DNA of 64,000 nt from GCA-002708315 sp964460905 (GCA_964460905.1 CAYWRM010000002.1:124001-188000); one strand, 5' to 3'. Shown: positions 10,527 to 19,647, counted from the first letter of the stretch. Notes: generated from the letters alone by a model not told the origin. Translations and numbers: made by a program.

Positions 10527-10606
10527 CTTTCGGATTTGAAATCCGAAAGTAAAAATAATGGATTTAAAATCCATAATCAACAGCATCCGGATTACAAATC
10601 CGGATG
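10527..10606. repeat. Three consecutive short palindromes (REP-like)
   Basis: Three perfect palindromes follow dnaG: 10527-10549 (CTTTCGGATTT, centre G), 10558-10574 (ATGGATTT, centre A) and 10584-10606 (CATCCGGATT, centre ACA). All share the core GGATT...AATCC but have different outer arms. This is the same architecture as the palindromes around the transposase gene near 29 kb, with a different sequence. Confidence 0.7.
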
Positions 10607-10640
10607 AGCGAAAAGTGATGCGAATTAATATAGCGAGTCT

Positions 10641-10722
10641 TTGTCATTCTGAGCAAAGCGAAGAATCTCAAAACATTGATTATCTGAGTATAAGAGATTC
10701 TTCGCTTTGCTCAGAATGACAA
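10641..10722. repeat. Perfect 29-bp inverted repeat, 24-base loop
   Basis: The left arm is 10641-10669 (begins TTGTCATTCTGAGCAAAGCG) and its exact reverse complement is 10694-10722. Sequences of this type (CATTCTGAGC-AAGCGAAGAATCT) are, to my knowledge, common intergenic repeats in Bacteroidota. A diverged relative lies at 31341-31410. It sits between dnaG and asnS, both on the plus strand, and could stop or stabilise the dnaG transcript. Confidence 0.8.
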
Positions 10723-10837
10723 TGGGTTTATTATTCTTATGGCTTTCACGGTCAGTAAAGCAAAATTCATACAAATAATAAGCTTATATATCCCTGAAAT
10801 TTAGTTTTTTTGCATATTATTTTAAAAATTACGTCAA

Positions 10838-12277
10838 GTGAGAAGAACTGAGATTAAATCATTGCTCCAATCAAAGGATTTTGGTAGCGAAATAGTTGTA
10901 CAAGGATGGGTGCGTACAAAGCGTGGAAGTAAAAATGTTGCATTTATTGCACTTAACGATGGATCCACAATCAATAATATTCAAATAGTTGTTGATGTTG
11001 ACGATAATTCAACTAAAATTTTGGAAAAAGTGAATACCGGAGCAGCTCTTTCGGTAGTTGGTGAATTAATAGAATCAGCAGGTAGTGGTCAAAATGTAGA
11101 AGTACATGCTAAGAATGTTGAGGTACTGGGAGTGGCAAATCCTGATGAATACCCACTTCAGCCAAAGAAACACTCACTGGAGTTTTTGCGTGAAAAGGCA
11201 CATCTACGCTATCGTACTAATACCTTTGCCACTATTGCACGTGTAAGGCACAATATGATTTTTGCTATTCATAAGTTTTTTAACGATAGGGGATTCTATA
11301 ATATTCATTCACCAATAATCACCGGATCAGACGCTGAAGGTGCCGGTGAAATGTTTCAGGTTACCACATTAGAACTTGATAATATCCCACATACTGATGA
11401 CGGGAAAGTAGATTTTAGCAAAGATTTTTTTGGAAAAGCTACAAACTTAACTGTATCAGGTCAGCTTGAAGCTGAATTAGCTGCGCTTGCATTATCGAAG
11501 GTTTATACATTCGGCCCAACATTCCGTGCTGAAAATTCAAATACTGCACGTCATCTTGCTGAGTTTTGGATGATAGAACCCGAATTTGCATTTGCTGACA
11601 TTATTGATAATATGGATCTTGCCGAGGATATGTTAAAATATGTAATTGCTTATGCTCTTGAACATTGTATGGAAGATCTTGCTTTTCTGAGCAACCGTTT
11701 AACAGATGAAGAAAAGAATAAAAAGGCAGATGATCGCTCAATGGAACTTATTGAGAAGTTACGCTTTGTTATAGATCAACCATTTGAGAGGCTGACATAT
11801 ACCGAGGCAATTAAAATACTGTTGAATTCTAAACCCAACAAGAAGAAAAAATTTCAGTTTGTAATTAATGGTTGGGGTGCCGATTTACAATCGGAGCACG
11901 AAAGATATTTAGTAGAGAAACATTTTAAAAAGCCGGTTATTCTTACTGATTATCCCAGCTCCATCAAAGCTTTTTACATGAAGCAAAACGATGATGGAAA
12001 AACTGTTAGGGCTATGGATATTCTTTTCCCACAGATAGGAGAAATTGTAGGTGGTTCACAGCGTGAAGAAAACTATGATAAACTATACAATCGTATGAAG
12101 GAGATGGATATTCCTGAGGAGTCGATGTGGTGGTACCTTGAAACCAGAAAGTTTGGGACTGTTCCACATGCAGGCTTTGGATTAGGTTTTGAACGATTGA
12201 TCCTGTTTATTACTGGCATGGGTAATATTCGTGATGTAATTCCATTCCCTCGCACACCTATGAATTGCGAGTTTTAG
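10838..12277 (+). CDS. asnS: Asparaginyl-tRNA synthetase
   Basis: Charges tRNA-Asn with asparagine using ATP in the cytoplasm. The 479-residue protein has an N-terminal OB-fold anticodon-binding domain (about 15-110, with VQGWVRTKRGSKNVAFIALN) and a class II catalytic core. Visible motifs are TFGPTFRAENSNTARHLAEF (motif 2 region) and GFGLGFERLILFITGMGNIR (motif 3). The start is GTG (10838); the following residues fit the family start. rpoN follows 206 bases downstream, a common pairing in Bacteroidota. Confidence 0.95.
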   Translation: MRRTEIKSLLQSKDFGSEIVVQGWVRTKRGSKNVAFIALNDGSTINNIQIVVDVDDNSTKILEKVNTGAALSVVGELIESAGSGQNVEVHAKNVEVLGVANPDEYPLQPKKHSLEFLREKAHLRYRTNTFATIARVRHNMIFAIHKFFNDRGFYNIHSPIITGSDAEGAGEMFQVTTLELDNIPHTDDGKVDFSKDFFGKATNLTVSGQLEAELAALALSKVYTFGPTFRAENSNTARHLAEFWMIEPEFAFADIIDNMDLAEDMLKYVIAYALEHCMEDLAFLSNRLTDEEKNKKADDRSMELIEKLRFVIDQPFERLTYTEAIKILLNSKPNKKKKFQFVINGWGADLQSEHERYLVEKHFKKPVILTDYPSSIKAFYMKQNDDGKTVRAMDILFPQIGEIVGGSQREENYDKLYNRMKEMDIPEESMWWYLETRKFGTVPHAGFGLGFERLILFITGMGNIRDVIPFPRTPMNCEF

Positions 12278-12424
12278 ATATAAAGTGGAAATTTGGAGTT
12301 AGAAAAAGGGATGCGGTAGTAGTTTGCTATGGCTTAAAGAAGCTGAACAATAGAATAATAGAATAGTTGAATAATTGATTATTACACTATCGTTAATAAC
12401 AATTTTAAAATTTTGCTAACCAAA

Positions 12425-12456
12425 ATTGTGCCATAATAAAAATCTTGTTACATTTG
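12425..12456 (+). promoter_or_regulatory. Bacteroidota-type promoter upstream of rpoN
   Basis: A -33-like ATTG (12425-12428) is followed after 20 bases by TACATTTG (12449-12456), which matches TAnnTTTG. The start codon is 28 bases downstream of the -7 box. Confidence 0.55.
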
Positions 12457-12483
12457 TCTTCATTGAAATATTAATTACGACAA

Positions 12484-13956
12484 ATGCTGAACCAACGATT
12501 ACAGCAAAAATTACTTCAGAAACTTTCGCCACAGCAAATACTGCTGATGAAGTTATTACAAATACCAACTGTTGGTTTGGAACAACGAATTAAACAAGAA
12601 ATAGAAGATAATCCTGCACTTGAAGTAGATTCTAATGAGCAGGAGGATAATGATCAGGATATTGAAGTTAAAGATGATGTAGGTGATACCGAACTGGATG
12701 ACTTTAAGTCTACGGATGATGAATTCGACTTTAATGATTACATAAATGAAGATGATGTTCCATCATATAAACTGAAAACTAATAATTACAGTTCTGATGA
12801 TGAGAGGAGGGAAATTCCTTTTGTCTCAGGAACAAGCTTTCACGAAAATCTTCAACAACAGTTGACCTTACGTCAGTTGAGCGAAGTAGAAAATCAAATT
12901 GGCACATATATTATTGGTAATATTGATGATTCCGGTTATCTCCATAGATCTATTGATGCAATTGTGGATGATCTGGCTTTTGCTCAAAATATTGATGCCA
13001 GCAAGTTGAATATTGAAAAGGTATTAATGATAATTCAAGAGCTTGACCCAGCTGGAGTAGGTGCAAAGGATCTTAAAGATTGTTTGTTAATCCAGCTAAA
13101 CCGTATATTGGCAGAATCTCCATCTGAGAAGGTTGAACTTGCAATAAAAATTATTACAAGATATTTTAACGATTTCTCAAAAAAGCATTATCAAAAAATC
13201 ATGAAAAGGGCTGAAATAAGTGACGAGCAGCTAAAAGAAGCGATGGATGAAATCCTTAAACTAAACCCTAAGCCCGGTAATTCGTTAAGTGAAACAACAA
13301 AAGAAAATCATTATGTAATACCCGATTTTACCATTGTTAATAATGGTGATAAACTTGAACTCTCTCTGAACTCATGGAATAGCCAGGATCTTAGAGTAAG
13401 TAGCTCATTTTCTAGTATAATGGATGCTGTTGGTAAACAAAAGAGAAGCAAGAAACAAAGAGAAGCTGCTTCATTTATAAAGCAGAAAGTTGATTCAGCT
13501 CGGTGGTTTATTGATGCAATACAACAACGCCAAAATACATTATATGCAACAATGAATGCAATAATGGAATACCAATACGATTATCTGCTTACAGGCGATG
13601 ATACTAATTTGAAACCAATGATACTTAAAGATATTGCTGAAAAAGTAAATCTTGATATCAGTACCATATCACGCGTAGCTAATAGTAAATATGTTCAAAC
13701 CCCGTTTGGTACATTGTTAATTAAGAGCTTTTTTAGTGAGTCGATGCAAAAAGAGGATGGTGAAACTGTTTCCACCCGAGAGATTAAAACAATATTAAAA
13801 GAGATTATTAGTGAAGAAAACAAAGAAAAACCATATACAGATGAATATCTTACGTCTAAATTAAAAGAAAAAGGATATCCAATTGCCCGAAGAACGGTTG
13901 CTAAATATAGAGAACAACTAAAAATTCCGGTAGCACGATTGCGAAAGGAACTATAA
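12484..13956 (+). CDS. rpoN: RNA polymerase sigma-54 factor RpoN
   Basis: Directs RNA polymerase to -24/-12 promoters that need an AAA+ activator. The 490-residue protein has the Gln/Leu-rich N-terminal activator-interaction region (LQQKLLQKLSPQQILLMKLL), an acidic linker (about 45-105), the core-binding domain, and the C-terminal DNA-binding domain ending with the RpoN box ARRTVAKYREQLKIP. Length and order are normal. No sigma-54 activator was identified in this window, so its targets lie elsewhere. Confidence 0.96.
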   Translation: MLNQRLQQKLLQKLSPQQILLMKLLQIPTVGLEQRIKQEIEDNPALEVDSNEQEDNDQDIEVKDDVGDTELDDFKSTDDEFDFNDYINEDDVPSYKLKTNNYSSDDERREIPFVSGTSFHENLQQQLTLRQLSEVENQIGTYIIGNIDDSGYLHRSIDAIVDDLAFAQNIDASKLNIEKVLMIIQELDPAGVGAKDLKDCLLIQLNRILAESPSEKVELAIKIITRYFNDFSKKHYQKIMKRAEISDEQLKEAMDEILKLNPKPGNSLSETTKENHYVIPDFTIVNNGDKLELSLNSWNSQDLRVSSSFSSIMDAVGKQKRSKKQREAASFIKQKVDSARWFIDAIQQRQNTLYATMNAIMEYQYDYLLTGDDTNLKPMILKDIAEKVNLDISTISRVANSKYVQTPFGTLLIKSFFSESMQKEDGETVSTREIKTILKEIISEENKEKPYTDEYLTSKLKEKGYPIARRTVAKYREQLKIPVARLRKEL

Positions 13957-14043
13957 CTGTTGTCAAGTTATCGTGTTGTATGTTTATCAGGTTGATATAA
14001 CACAGCGACAGATGATAGCAATAACAACCTTACAATATCAACT

Positions 14044-14655
14044 ATGAAAGCAGGTTTAGCAAAAATAATATCTATAATATTTCACCCTCTTCTGGTTCCA
14101 ACATATGCGTTATTATTACTTATAAACCTTCAAACTCACTCAATACTTGCATTACCTCTTAACTATCGATATATAATTGTAGGCATTGTTTTTCTCACAA
14201 CGTTTGTATTACCATCTCTAATTATATTTTTCTTATTAAAATTTAATAAAATAAAGAGTTTGCAAATGCTATCTCAACAAGAGCGTGTATTACCGATGAT
14301 AATAATTACAGCTGCATTTTATACTACTTACTATTTGCTTAAGCAAACCTCCGAAAGCGGTATAATGGCTCTTTTTATGATTGGAGCCACAATGCTTGTC
14401 CTTATCGCTCTGATAATTAATTATATAACAAAAATCTCTTTACATTTAACAGCATGGGGAGGTGTGTTTGGCACTTTTCTGGGAATGGCAATTATATTTC
14501 ATTTTAACTTAACCATGTTACTGTACATAATTATATTAGTAACTGGAATTGTTGGTACGGCTCGTCTAAAACTTAATGCACATACTCCCGTACAAGTTTA
14601 TAGTGGGTTTTTCCTCGGCGCAGGTGTTATGTTACTGTTGTTTTATATGATTTGA
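14044..14655 (+). CDS. PAP2-like integral membrane protein
   Basis: 203 residues with about six membrane helices. The C-terminal part (LHLTAWGGVFGT, then ARLKLNAHTPVQVYSGFFLG) resembles motifs 2 and 3 of the PAP2/phosphatidic acid phosphatase superfamily: His in LHLTAWGG, and HTPVQVYSGFFLG for the usual H-x-P-x-D-V-x-x-G. The first motif (K-x6-RP) is not recognisable and the Asp of motif 3 is replaced, so activity cannot be assumed. It lies 87 bases after rpoN on the same strand and is convergent with prfB. Confidence 0.75.
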   Translation: MKAGLAKIISIIFHPLLVPTYALLLLINLQTHSILALPLNYRYIIVGIVFLTTFVLPSLIIFFLLKFNKIKSLQMLSQQERVLPMIIITAAFYTTYYLLKQTSESGIMALFMIGATMLVLIALIINYITKISLHLTAWGGVFGTFLGMAIIFHFNLTMLLYIIILVTGIVGTARLKLNAHTPVQVYSGFFLGAGVMLLLFYMI

Positions 14656-14690
14656 GAAGAAAATGACGTTATTTGGTATAGCTGCTAATA

Positions 14691-15783
14691 TTAACTATTC
14701 CCACTAAACTCTAATAAAAAAGCTTTAATAAAATCGTTAAGGTCGCCATCCATTACATTTTGCACATTAGATGTTTCGTAATTTGTACGAACATCTTTAA
14801 CTAATTTATAAGGATGCATTACATATGATCGTATTTGCGAACCCCATTCTATTTTCTTTTTATTTCCTTCAATCTGTGCCCTAGCATCTTGTTTTTTGCG
14901 GAGTTCAATTTCATAAAGTTGCGAGCGAAGCATTTGCATTGCTTTTTCACGATTTTGTAATTGAGAACGAGTTTCCTGGCATTCAATTACAAGCCCCGAA
15001 GGTTCATGATGTAACCTTACTGCTGTTTCTACTTTGTTTACATTTTGTCCACCCGGACCACCTGATCGAAAAGTGTCCCAACTTATTTCACTAGGATTAA
15101 CTTTAATTTCTATTGAATCGTCAACAACCGGATACACATATACTGATGCGAATGAGGTATGTCGGCGGTTAGCTGAATCAAATGGTGATAGACGTACCAG
15201 ACGGTGAACACCGTTTTCACCTTTTAGATATCCAAAGGCAAATTCTCCGCTAAACTGTAAAGTGACTGATTTTATTCCTGCTACATCACCTGCGTGATAA
15301 TCAAGCTCTTTAACCCTAAAGTTATTTCGCTCACCATATCTAATATACATTCGCATGAGCATCTCTGCCCAGTCCTGACTTTCAGTGCCTCCTGCTCCCG
15401 GGTTTATTTTTAGAATAGCATCAAAAGCATCTTCCTTATTGCTGAGCATTTGTAAAAACTCCAGATTGGCAATGACATTATTACTCACGTCGAATTGATC
15501 ATCTAGCTCCTTACGTGTTGCTTCATCAATTTCAAAAAATTCTTCCAATACGATCAGGTCATCAAATGATTCCTGAGCATTGTTGAATGAATCTACCCAA
15601 CGTTTTTTTACCTTGATTTTTTTTAGATGTTGTTCTGCTGCTTTTGGGTCATCCCAGAATTGTGGTGATTGAGTTTTTTCTTCCTCCTCATCGATTTCCA
15701 TTTTTTTTCGGTCAATGTCAAAGATACCCCCTTAAGGCTTCAAGCCTTCCTTCAAGTTTTTTTCTGCCTTCTGTTGTAAACAT
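14691..15783 (-). CDS. prfB: Peptide chain release factor 2, made by programmed +1 frameshift
   Basis: Releases the finished peptide at UGA and UAA codons. The gene starts at ATG 15783-15781 and reads 21 codons (MFTTEGRKKLEGRLEALRGYL) to an in-frame TGA at 15720-15718. Skipping T15720 resumes at GAC 15719 and continues to 14691, giving a 363-residue protein of normal RF2 length. Visible motifs: the catalytic GGQ (RSGGPGGQNVNKVETAVR), and the region corresponding to the stop-codon recognition loop (SPFDSANRRHTS). A start at the internal ATG 15701 would miss about 27 residues, so the frameshifted product is the correct annotation. The gene is convergent with the PAP2-like gene. Confidence 0.95.
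15717..15733 (-). promoter_or_regulatory. prfB: prfB programmed frameshift site
   Basis: On the minus strand the sequence reads AAGGGGGTATCTTTGAC. It has an internal Shine-Dalgarno-like AGGGGG, three bases, the slippery CTT (15723-15721), then TGA with C after it. This is the classical RF2 autoregulatory element: when RF2 is low, slow termination at TGA allows the +1 shift. The strong internal SD stands out in a genome whose gene starts show little SD. Confidence 0.95.
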
Positions 15784-15878
15784 TCTGCTCTATTGTTAGA
15801 TGGTTTAATTGTTAAATTGCTTGCCCTACCGAAGTATGACTAAAGAGGGTTATGTGGTTTCTAAAACTTACATATGTG

Positions 15879-16331
15879 CTATAATTCACCTTTAATGACT
15901 TTCCAAACCAACTCGGGCTGAAATCCTTTTTGTTGAGCATATGCTACCAACTTATTATTTCGGCGGAATTCATTATCATCATCTATTTTCTTTGATGATA
16001 GTACGGCTTTCAGCGTTTTCAGGTATTCTGCTTCATCCAATGAATTTAGAGCAATTTGGATAGTTAGCTCCGGAATTTGTTTTTGATGAAGAGCATAACT
16101 AATTTTGTTTCTTCCCCATCGATTGTTCCGTAGTTTTCCAATGGCATAAGCAAATGTAAATCGTTCTTCGTTAACGAAGTCTTCCTTTTTTAATCTTAGG
16201 ATAATTTCTGAGACAATCTTTTCGTTAACGTTCCAGCTTTTTAGTTTCATTTTAACGTCAAAGATCGAACGTTCCTGATATGCGCAAAATTTACGTGCTT
16301 TTTCCAGTAAAAATGAATGTTCGGGTGCCAT
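15879..16331 (-). CDS. recX: Regulatory protein RecX
   Basis: A 150-residue all-helical protein of the RecX family, which modulates RecA filaments during recombination and SOS. Visible family features are three repeats of a three-helix unit: RKFCAYQERSIFDVKMKLKS; LKKEDFVNEERFTFAYAIGK followed by NRWGRNKISYALHQK; and the C-terminal unit NKLVAYAQQKGFQPELVWKV. It lies 14 bases after the FKBP gene on the same strand and is probably co-transcribed with it. recA is not in the window. Confidence 0.88.
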   Translation of the reverse strand: MAPEHSFLLEKARKFCAYQERSIFDVKMKLKSWNVNEKIVSEIILRLKKEDFVNEERFTFAYAIGKLRNNRWGRNKISYALHQKQIPELTIQIALNSLDEAEYLKTLKAVLSSKKIDDDNEFRRNNKLVAYAQQKGFQPELVWKVIKGEL

Positions 16332-16345
16332 AATAGTTGTTTATA

Positions 16346-16804
16346 CTAGTCTTGAAAATAGTGAAGTGTTATATCAAATGCAAGTACTTCATCGGATCCG
16401 ATACTTCCTGAACCATTTGTCCCATATGCCAAACCTGAGGGTATAATAAGTTGAATCTTACCGCCTTCACCAAGTAACTGTAGCCCTTCCTGCCACCCTT
16501 TTATAACTTGAAAAAGCCCAAATGTTATATATTCATTTTCATCAAATACAACACCGTTAAGAGTGTATCCCACATATGAAACAGTAACTTGAGAATTGAT
16601 TGTAGGATGGTCATTAGCTCCGGGTTCTTCAATTATATAGTATAGTCCGGTTGAAGTAAATTGGCCATCTAATTCGTTTTCTATTGCATAAGCTTCAATT
16701 AGCACATGGTCAACTTCCGGTTGATTTACATCTTTTTTACATGATAAAATCACTAATGTTAAAAATAAAAAAGAAATAATTGTCGTAATACGCATTTTGA
16801 TCAT
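16346..16804 (-). CDS. FKBP-type peptidyl-prolyl isomerase lipoprotein
   Basis: Probably an envelope proline isomerase. The signal peptide ends in the lipobox VILSC (Cys22), then an FKBP domain of about 110 residues: GQFTSTGLYYIIEE, VTVSYVGYTLNGVVFDE, VIKGWQEGLQLLGEGGKIQL, IPSGLAYG. The open frame extends to 16852, but a promoter (ATTG-N19-TAATTTTG, 16853-16823) lies inside that extension and the start at 16804 gives a clean signal peptide. ATG 16795 is a close alternative. It is the first gene of a likely FKBP-recX pair. Confidence 0.88.
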   Translation of the reverse strand: MIKMRITTIISFLFLTLVILSCKKDVNQPEVDHVLIEAYAIENELDGQFTSTGLYYIIEEPGANDHPTINSQVTVSYVGYTLNGVVFDENEYITFGLFQVIKGWQEGLQLLGEGGKIQLIIPSGLAYGTNGSGSIGSDEVLAFDITLHYFQD

Positions 16805-16822
16805 AATATTTTTATTAAAAAG

Positions 16823-16853
16823 CAAAATTACATTTTTAACCGGAATATGCAAT
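16823..16853 (-). promoter_or_regulatory. Promoter of the FKBP lipoprotein gene
   Basis: On the minus strand ATTG (16853-16850), a 19-base spacer, then TAATTTTG (16830-16823). It matches the Bacteroidota consensus and decides the FKBP start, since the longer frame would begin upstream of the expected RNA start (about 16816). Confidence 0.55.
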
Positions 16854-16906
16854 GCAGCAATATTCTAAACAATTCTCCCTTATTTGTTAATATTGCTAGT
16901 ATGTTA

Positions 16907-17596
16907 TTAGCTTCTTTTTAATAACTTACCTACTAGTTCAGGAACACCATCTCCACCTTTTTTGGCAATTATATTAAGATTTGAAATGCCGGGTATCATA
17001 GTTGCATTCGGATCGATATAATATTTTGGAACTTTGTTACCCACAAAATTTATTAGGCTGGCAGCAGGGTATACAACCATTGATGTGCCAATTACAATAA
17101 AAATATCTGCTTCAGAAGCAATTGATATTGCTGTTTCAATCATTGGTACACTTTCTCCAAACCATACAATATGAGGCCGTAGTTGTGAACCCAATTCACA
17201 ATTATCTCCATTTTTTAATTCCCAGTGATCAAGAGTATATATAAGGTCGGGGTTTTTAGTGCTTCTAACTTTTTTTAGCTCTCCATGTAGATGTAGTACT
17301 TTTGTTGAACCGGCACGTTCGTGTAAATCATCAACATTTTGTGTAATAATCTGTACATCATATTTATCTTCCAGTTTTACTAGCCACTTATGCCCTTCAT
17401 TTGGCTCAACTTCAAACAATTGTTTTCGGCGCAGATTGTAAAACTCCAGAACCAGCTCCCTGTTATTTTCCCATGCAATTGGTGATGCAACCTCTTCAAT
17501 TCTATTATTACGCCATAGTCCATCACTATCACGAAAAGTGCTAACGCCGCTTTCAGCACTTATTCCGGCTCCGGTTAGAACAACAATCTTTTTCAT
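16907..17596 (-). CDS. cobB: NAD-dependent protein deacylase (sirtuin, CobB-like)
   Basis: Removes acyl groups from lysines using NAD. 229 residues with the NAD motif GAGISAESGVSTFRDSDGLW, QNVDDLHERAGS, and catalytic His104 in HLHGEL. Tyr53 and Arg56 (FYNLRR) form the YxxR pair that in class III sirtuins (SIRT5, E. coli CobB) binds succinyl or malonyl groups, so desuccinylation is plausible. The four zinc-binding Cys of most sirtuins are absent; only one Cys (in DNCELGSQLRP) lies in that region. Confidence 0.92.
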   Translation of the reverse strand: MKKIVVLTGAGISAESGVSTFRDSDGLWRNNRIEEVASPIAWENNRELVLEFYNLRRKQLFEVEPNEGHKWLVKLEDKYDVQIITQNVDDLHERAGSTKVLHLHGELKKVRSTKNPDLIYTLDHWELKNGDNCELGSQLRPHIVWFGESVPMIETAISIASEADIFIVIGTSMVVYPAASLINFVGNKVPKYYIDPNATMIPGISNLNIIAKKGGDGVPELVGKLLKRS

Positions 17597-17713
17597 ATTT
17601 AAATTTATTATTATCGTTAAAGGTAATATAAATCAGTATTCTTATCGTGGTTATAAAAAGGTGTCAAGAACAAGGCTTGCGAAGTTATTGATGCCTTTTT
17701 GTAGCCATGATAT

Positions 17714-17740
17714 AAAAAAAGCGCTCCCCGAAGAGAGCGC
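17714..17740 (-). terminator. Rho-independent terminator of mdh
   Basis: On the minus strand GCGCTCTC and GGGAGCGC pair (8 bp with one G-U) around a UUCG tetraloop closed by C-G, then seven T. It lies 60 bases downstream of the mdh stop. Confidence 0.92.
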
Positions 17741-17801
17741 CAAATACCTAAACAAGAATCGCAACCATTAATGATTAGGTAAGAACATTAGCTTATCTAT
17801 T

Positions 17802-18740
17802 TTAGAAAAGCTTCATATCGTCTAATGTTTTCATTACTTCTTTTACAGAATTTGCTGAAGTTTCAAGAAGTTTCTTTTCGTCTTTGTCAAGATCAATTTC
17901 AATAATTTCTTCAACACCATCTTTACCCAGTTTAACAGGTACACCAAGGTAAACATCTTTTAAACCATATTCGCCATTGAGGCACGCACAAAGAGGAACG
18001 ATTTTTTTCTGATCATCAACAATAGCTTCAACAAGTTGTGCTGCAGCCGCTCCAGGAGCATACCATGCGCTTGTTCCCATTAGATTTACAAGTTCGCCGC
18101 CACCTTTTTTAGTTCTTTCAACAATCTTGTCAATTTCGTCTTTTCCTAATAGTTGAGTTATAGGGATACCATTTACAGATGTATATCTTGGTAGTGGTAC
18201 CATAGTGTCACCGTGACCTCCAAGCAACATAGCATGTATATCAATGGGAGCTACATTTAAAGCACTTGCAAGAAATGCGCGATAACGTCCTGTGTCAAGT
18301 GTACCTGCCATTCCAAACACTTTTCTTGAAGGTTTGTTTGAAGCCAGATACGCAGCATACGTCATAACGTCAAGCGGGTTACTTACTACTATAATGATTG
18401 CATCAGGTGAATACTTAATGGCTTTTTCTGTAACATCTTTTACTATTGATGCGTTTGTTTTTATCAAGTCATTACGCGACATACCGGGCTTACGCGGAAT
18501 ACCAGATGTGATAACAATTATACCGGAACCTTTGGTTTTCAAATAATCGTTAGTTACACCTGTAACACGTGTGTTAAAATGATTAATGGCAGCAGTTTGC
18601 CATATATCAAGAGCTTTTCCCTCAGCAATACCTTCTTTTATATCAACTAATACAACTTCTTTTGCAAGATCTTTTTGAGCAATTACATTAGCGCATGTAG
18701 CCCCAACATTACCAGCTCCAATAACAGTTATTTTTTGCAT
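17802..18740 (-). CDS. mdh: Malate dehydrogenase
   Basis: Interconverts malate and oxaloacetate with NAD(H) in the TCA cycle. 312 residues when started at ATG 18740 (MQKITVIGAGNVGATCANV), the usual length. Visible: the Rossmann GAGNVG, Asp after it (VLVDI), substrate Arg in IPRKPGMSR, NPLDVMTY, and the catalytic GGHGDTMVPL. The open frame extends upstream to 18779 with a basic stretch. A -7 box at 18792-18785 places the RNA start near 18778, so the shorter start is preferred. A strong terminator follows. Confidence 0.95.
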   Translation of the reverse strand: MQKITVIGAGNVGATCANVIAQKDLAKEVVLVDIKEGIAEGKALDIWQTAAINHFNTRVTGVTNDYLKTKGSGIIVITSGIPRKPGMSRNDLIKTNASIVKDVTEKAIKYSPDAIIIVVSNPLDVMTYAAYLASNKPSRKVFGMAGTLDTGRYRAFLASALNVAPIDIHAMLLGGHGDTMVPLPRYTSVNGIPITQLLGKDEIDKIVERTKKGGGELVNLMGTSAWYAPGAAAAQLVEAIVDDQKKIVPLCACLNGEYGLKDVYLGVPVKLGKDGVEEIIEIDLDKDEKKLLETSANSVKEVMKTLDDMKLF

Positions 18741-18784
18741 TTTATATGGTTTTATTTTTCGTTTTACTTTTTTATTCATTGGCG

Positions 18785-18792
18785 CAAATGTA
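18785..18792 (-). promoter_or_regulatory. -7 box of mdh
   Basis: TACATTTG on the minus strand, identical to the rpoN -7 box, 45 bases before the chosen ATG. No -33 box was recognised. Confidence 0.4.
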
Positions 18793-19014
18793 GTAATATT
18801 TTAATATATAGATATGCTAAATATATCCATATTAACATACTATTGCTAATTTAGCAAGTGTCTAAATTGCCGAATGCAACAATTATTAAGCAATGATGTT
18901 ATTAATAAAACATTTATATCCGAAAACACACACAATATAGCGTTATTTGATGTTTATTTGTGATTACATAAATTACATATCATTTTTAAATACATAATAT
19001 AATTAAATCAATAG

Positions 19015-19647
19015 ATGCAAAATCAAGTATTTACAATAACCGATAAACATCGTGCTGCTGCACGAATAATTTTCAATAGAGTGTTAGAGGATCATATACC
19101 AAAAAATATAATTACTGTAACCGGTGAAGTTGGAACAGGAAAATCAACGGTTTCCTATTTGGTTGCTAAACTTCTTAAAAAACAAGGAATCCGTGCTAAA
19201 ATTATGGATCTTGATAATTATTATAAAATTCCACCAATCGATAGAAAAAAATGGAGATTGGATAATGGTCTTGAAAGTGTTGGTTTAGATGAATATGACT
19301 GGAATAAAATCTATGAAAATATTCAGGATTTTAAAAAAAGTAAAATAGCCAGTATGCCATTAGTTGATATGGTTACCGATTATGAAGATGAGCTTATTAC
19401 AAATTTTGATGGGGTTGATTTACTCATTATTAAGGGGTTATATTCCATAAAATGTAAAGAATCAAGGCTAAAGGTTTTTATAGAACTATCCTATCAAGAG
19501 GCTTTGAAATACAATACATATGAGAGAATTGAAGAAACTGATGCCTTCCGTTTAAAGGTAATGTCGAAAGAGCAGGATATAGTTATGAAATTAAAAAAGG
19601 ATGCCGATTTTTATATCGACTTTGATACTGAAAATTATCATTTATAG
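19015..19647 (+). CDS. Uridine-kinase-like P-loop protein
   Basis: 210 residues with a Walker A motif GEVGTGKST (residues 37-45), then MDLDNYYKIP as in the phosphoribulokinase/uridine kinase family, where D-x-Y/F-Y binds the substrate. LLIIKGLYSI corresponds to the Walker B region (uridine kinases have EGI or EGL; here the Glu is Lys). The lid helix region is divergent (RIEETDAFRLKVMSKEQDIV). It may be a nucleoside or small-molecule kinase, but the substrate is not evident. Single gene, no operon partner. Confidence 0.7.
   Translation: MQNQVFTITDKHRAAARIIFNRVLEDHIPKNIITVTGEVGTGKSTVSYLVAKLLKKQGIRAKIMDLDNYYKIPPIDRKKWRLDNGLESVGLDEYDWNKIYENIQDFKKSKIASMPLVDMVTDYEDELITNFDGVDLLIIKGLYSIKCKESRLKVFIELSYQEALKYNTYERIEETDAFRLKVMSKEQDIVMKLKKDADFYIDFDTENYHL

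Larger units (their letters stand above)
10507..10837. other. 331-base repeat-rich spacer between dnaG and asnS
   Basis: It contains three short palindromes and one long inverted repeat (listed separately). The last 115 bases before asnS are plain AT-rich sequence in which I see no clear promoter box. Confidence 0.6.

Noticed and set aside
15699..15701. prfB starting at the internal ATG 15701
   Set aside because: It would drop the conserved N-terminal helix, and the frameshift site with its upstream 21 codons is intact.
18741..18779. Longer mdh N-terminus
   Set aside because: The extra start lies at the predicted RNA start; the Rossmann motif follows directly after the later ATG as in other malate dehydrogenases.
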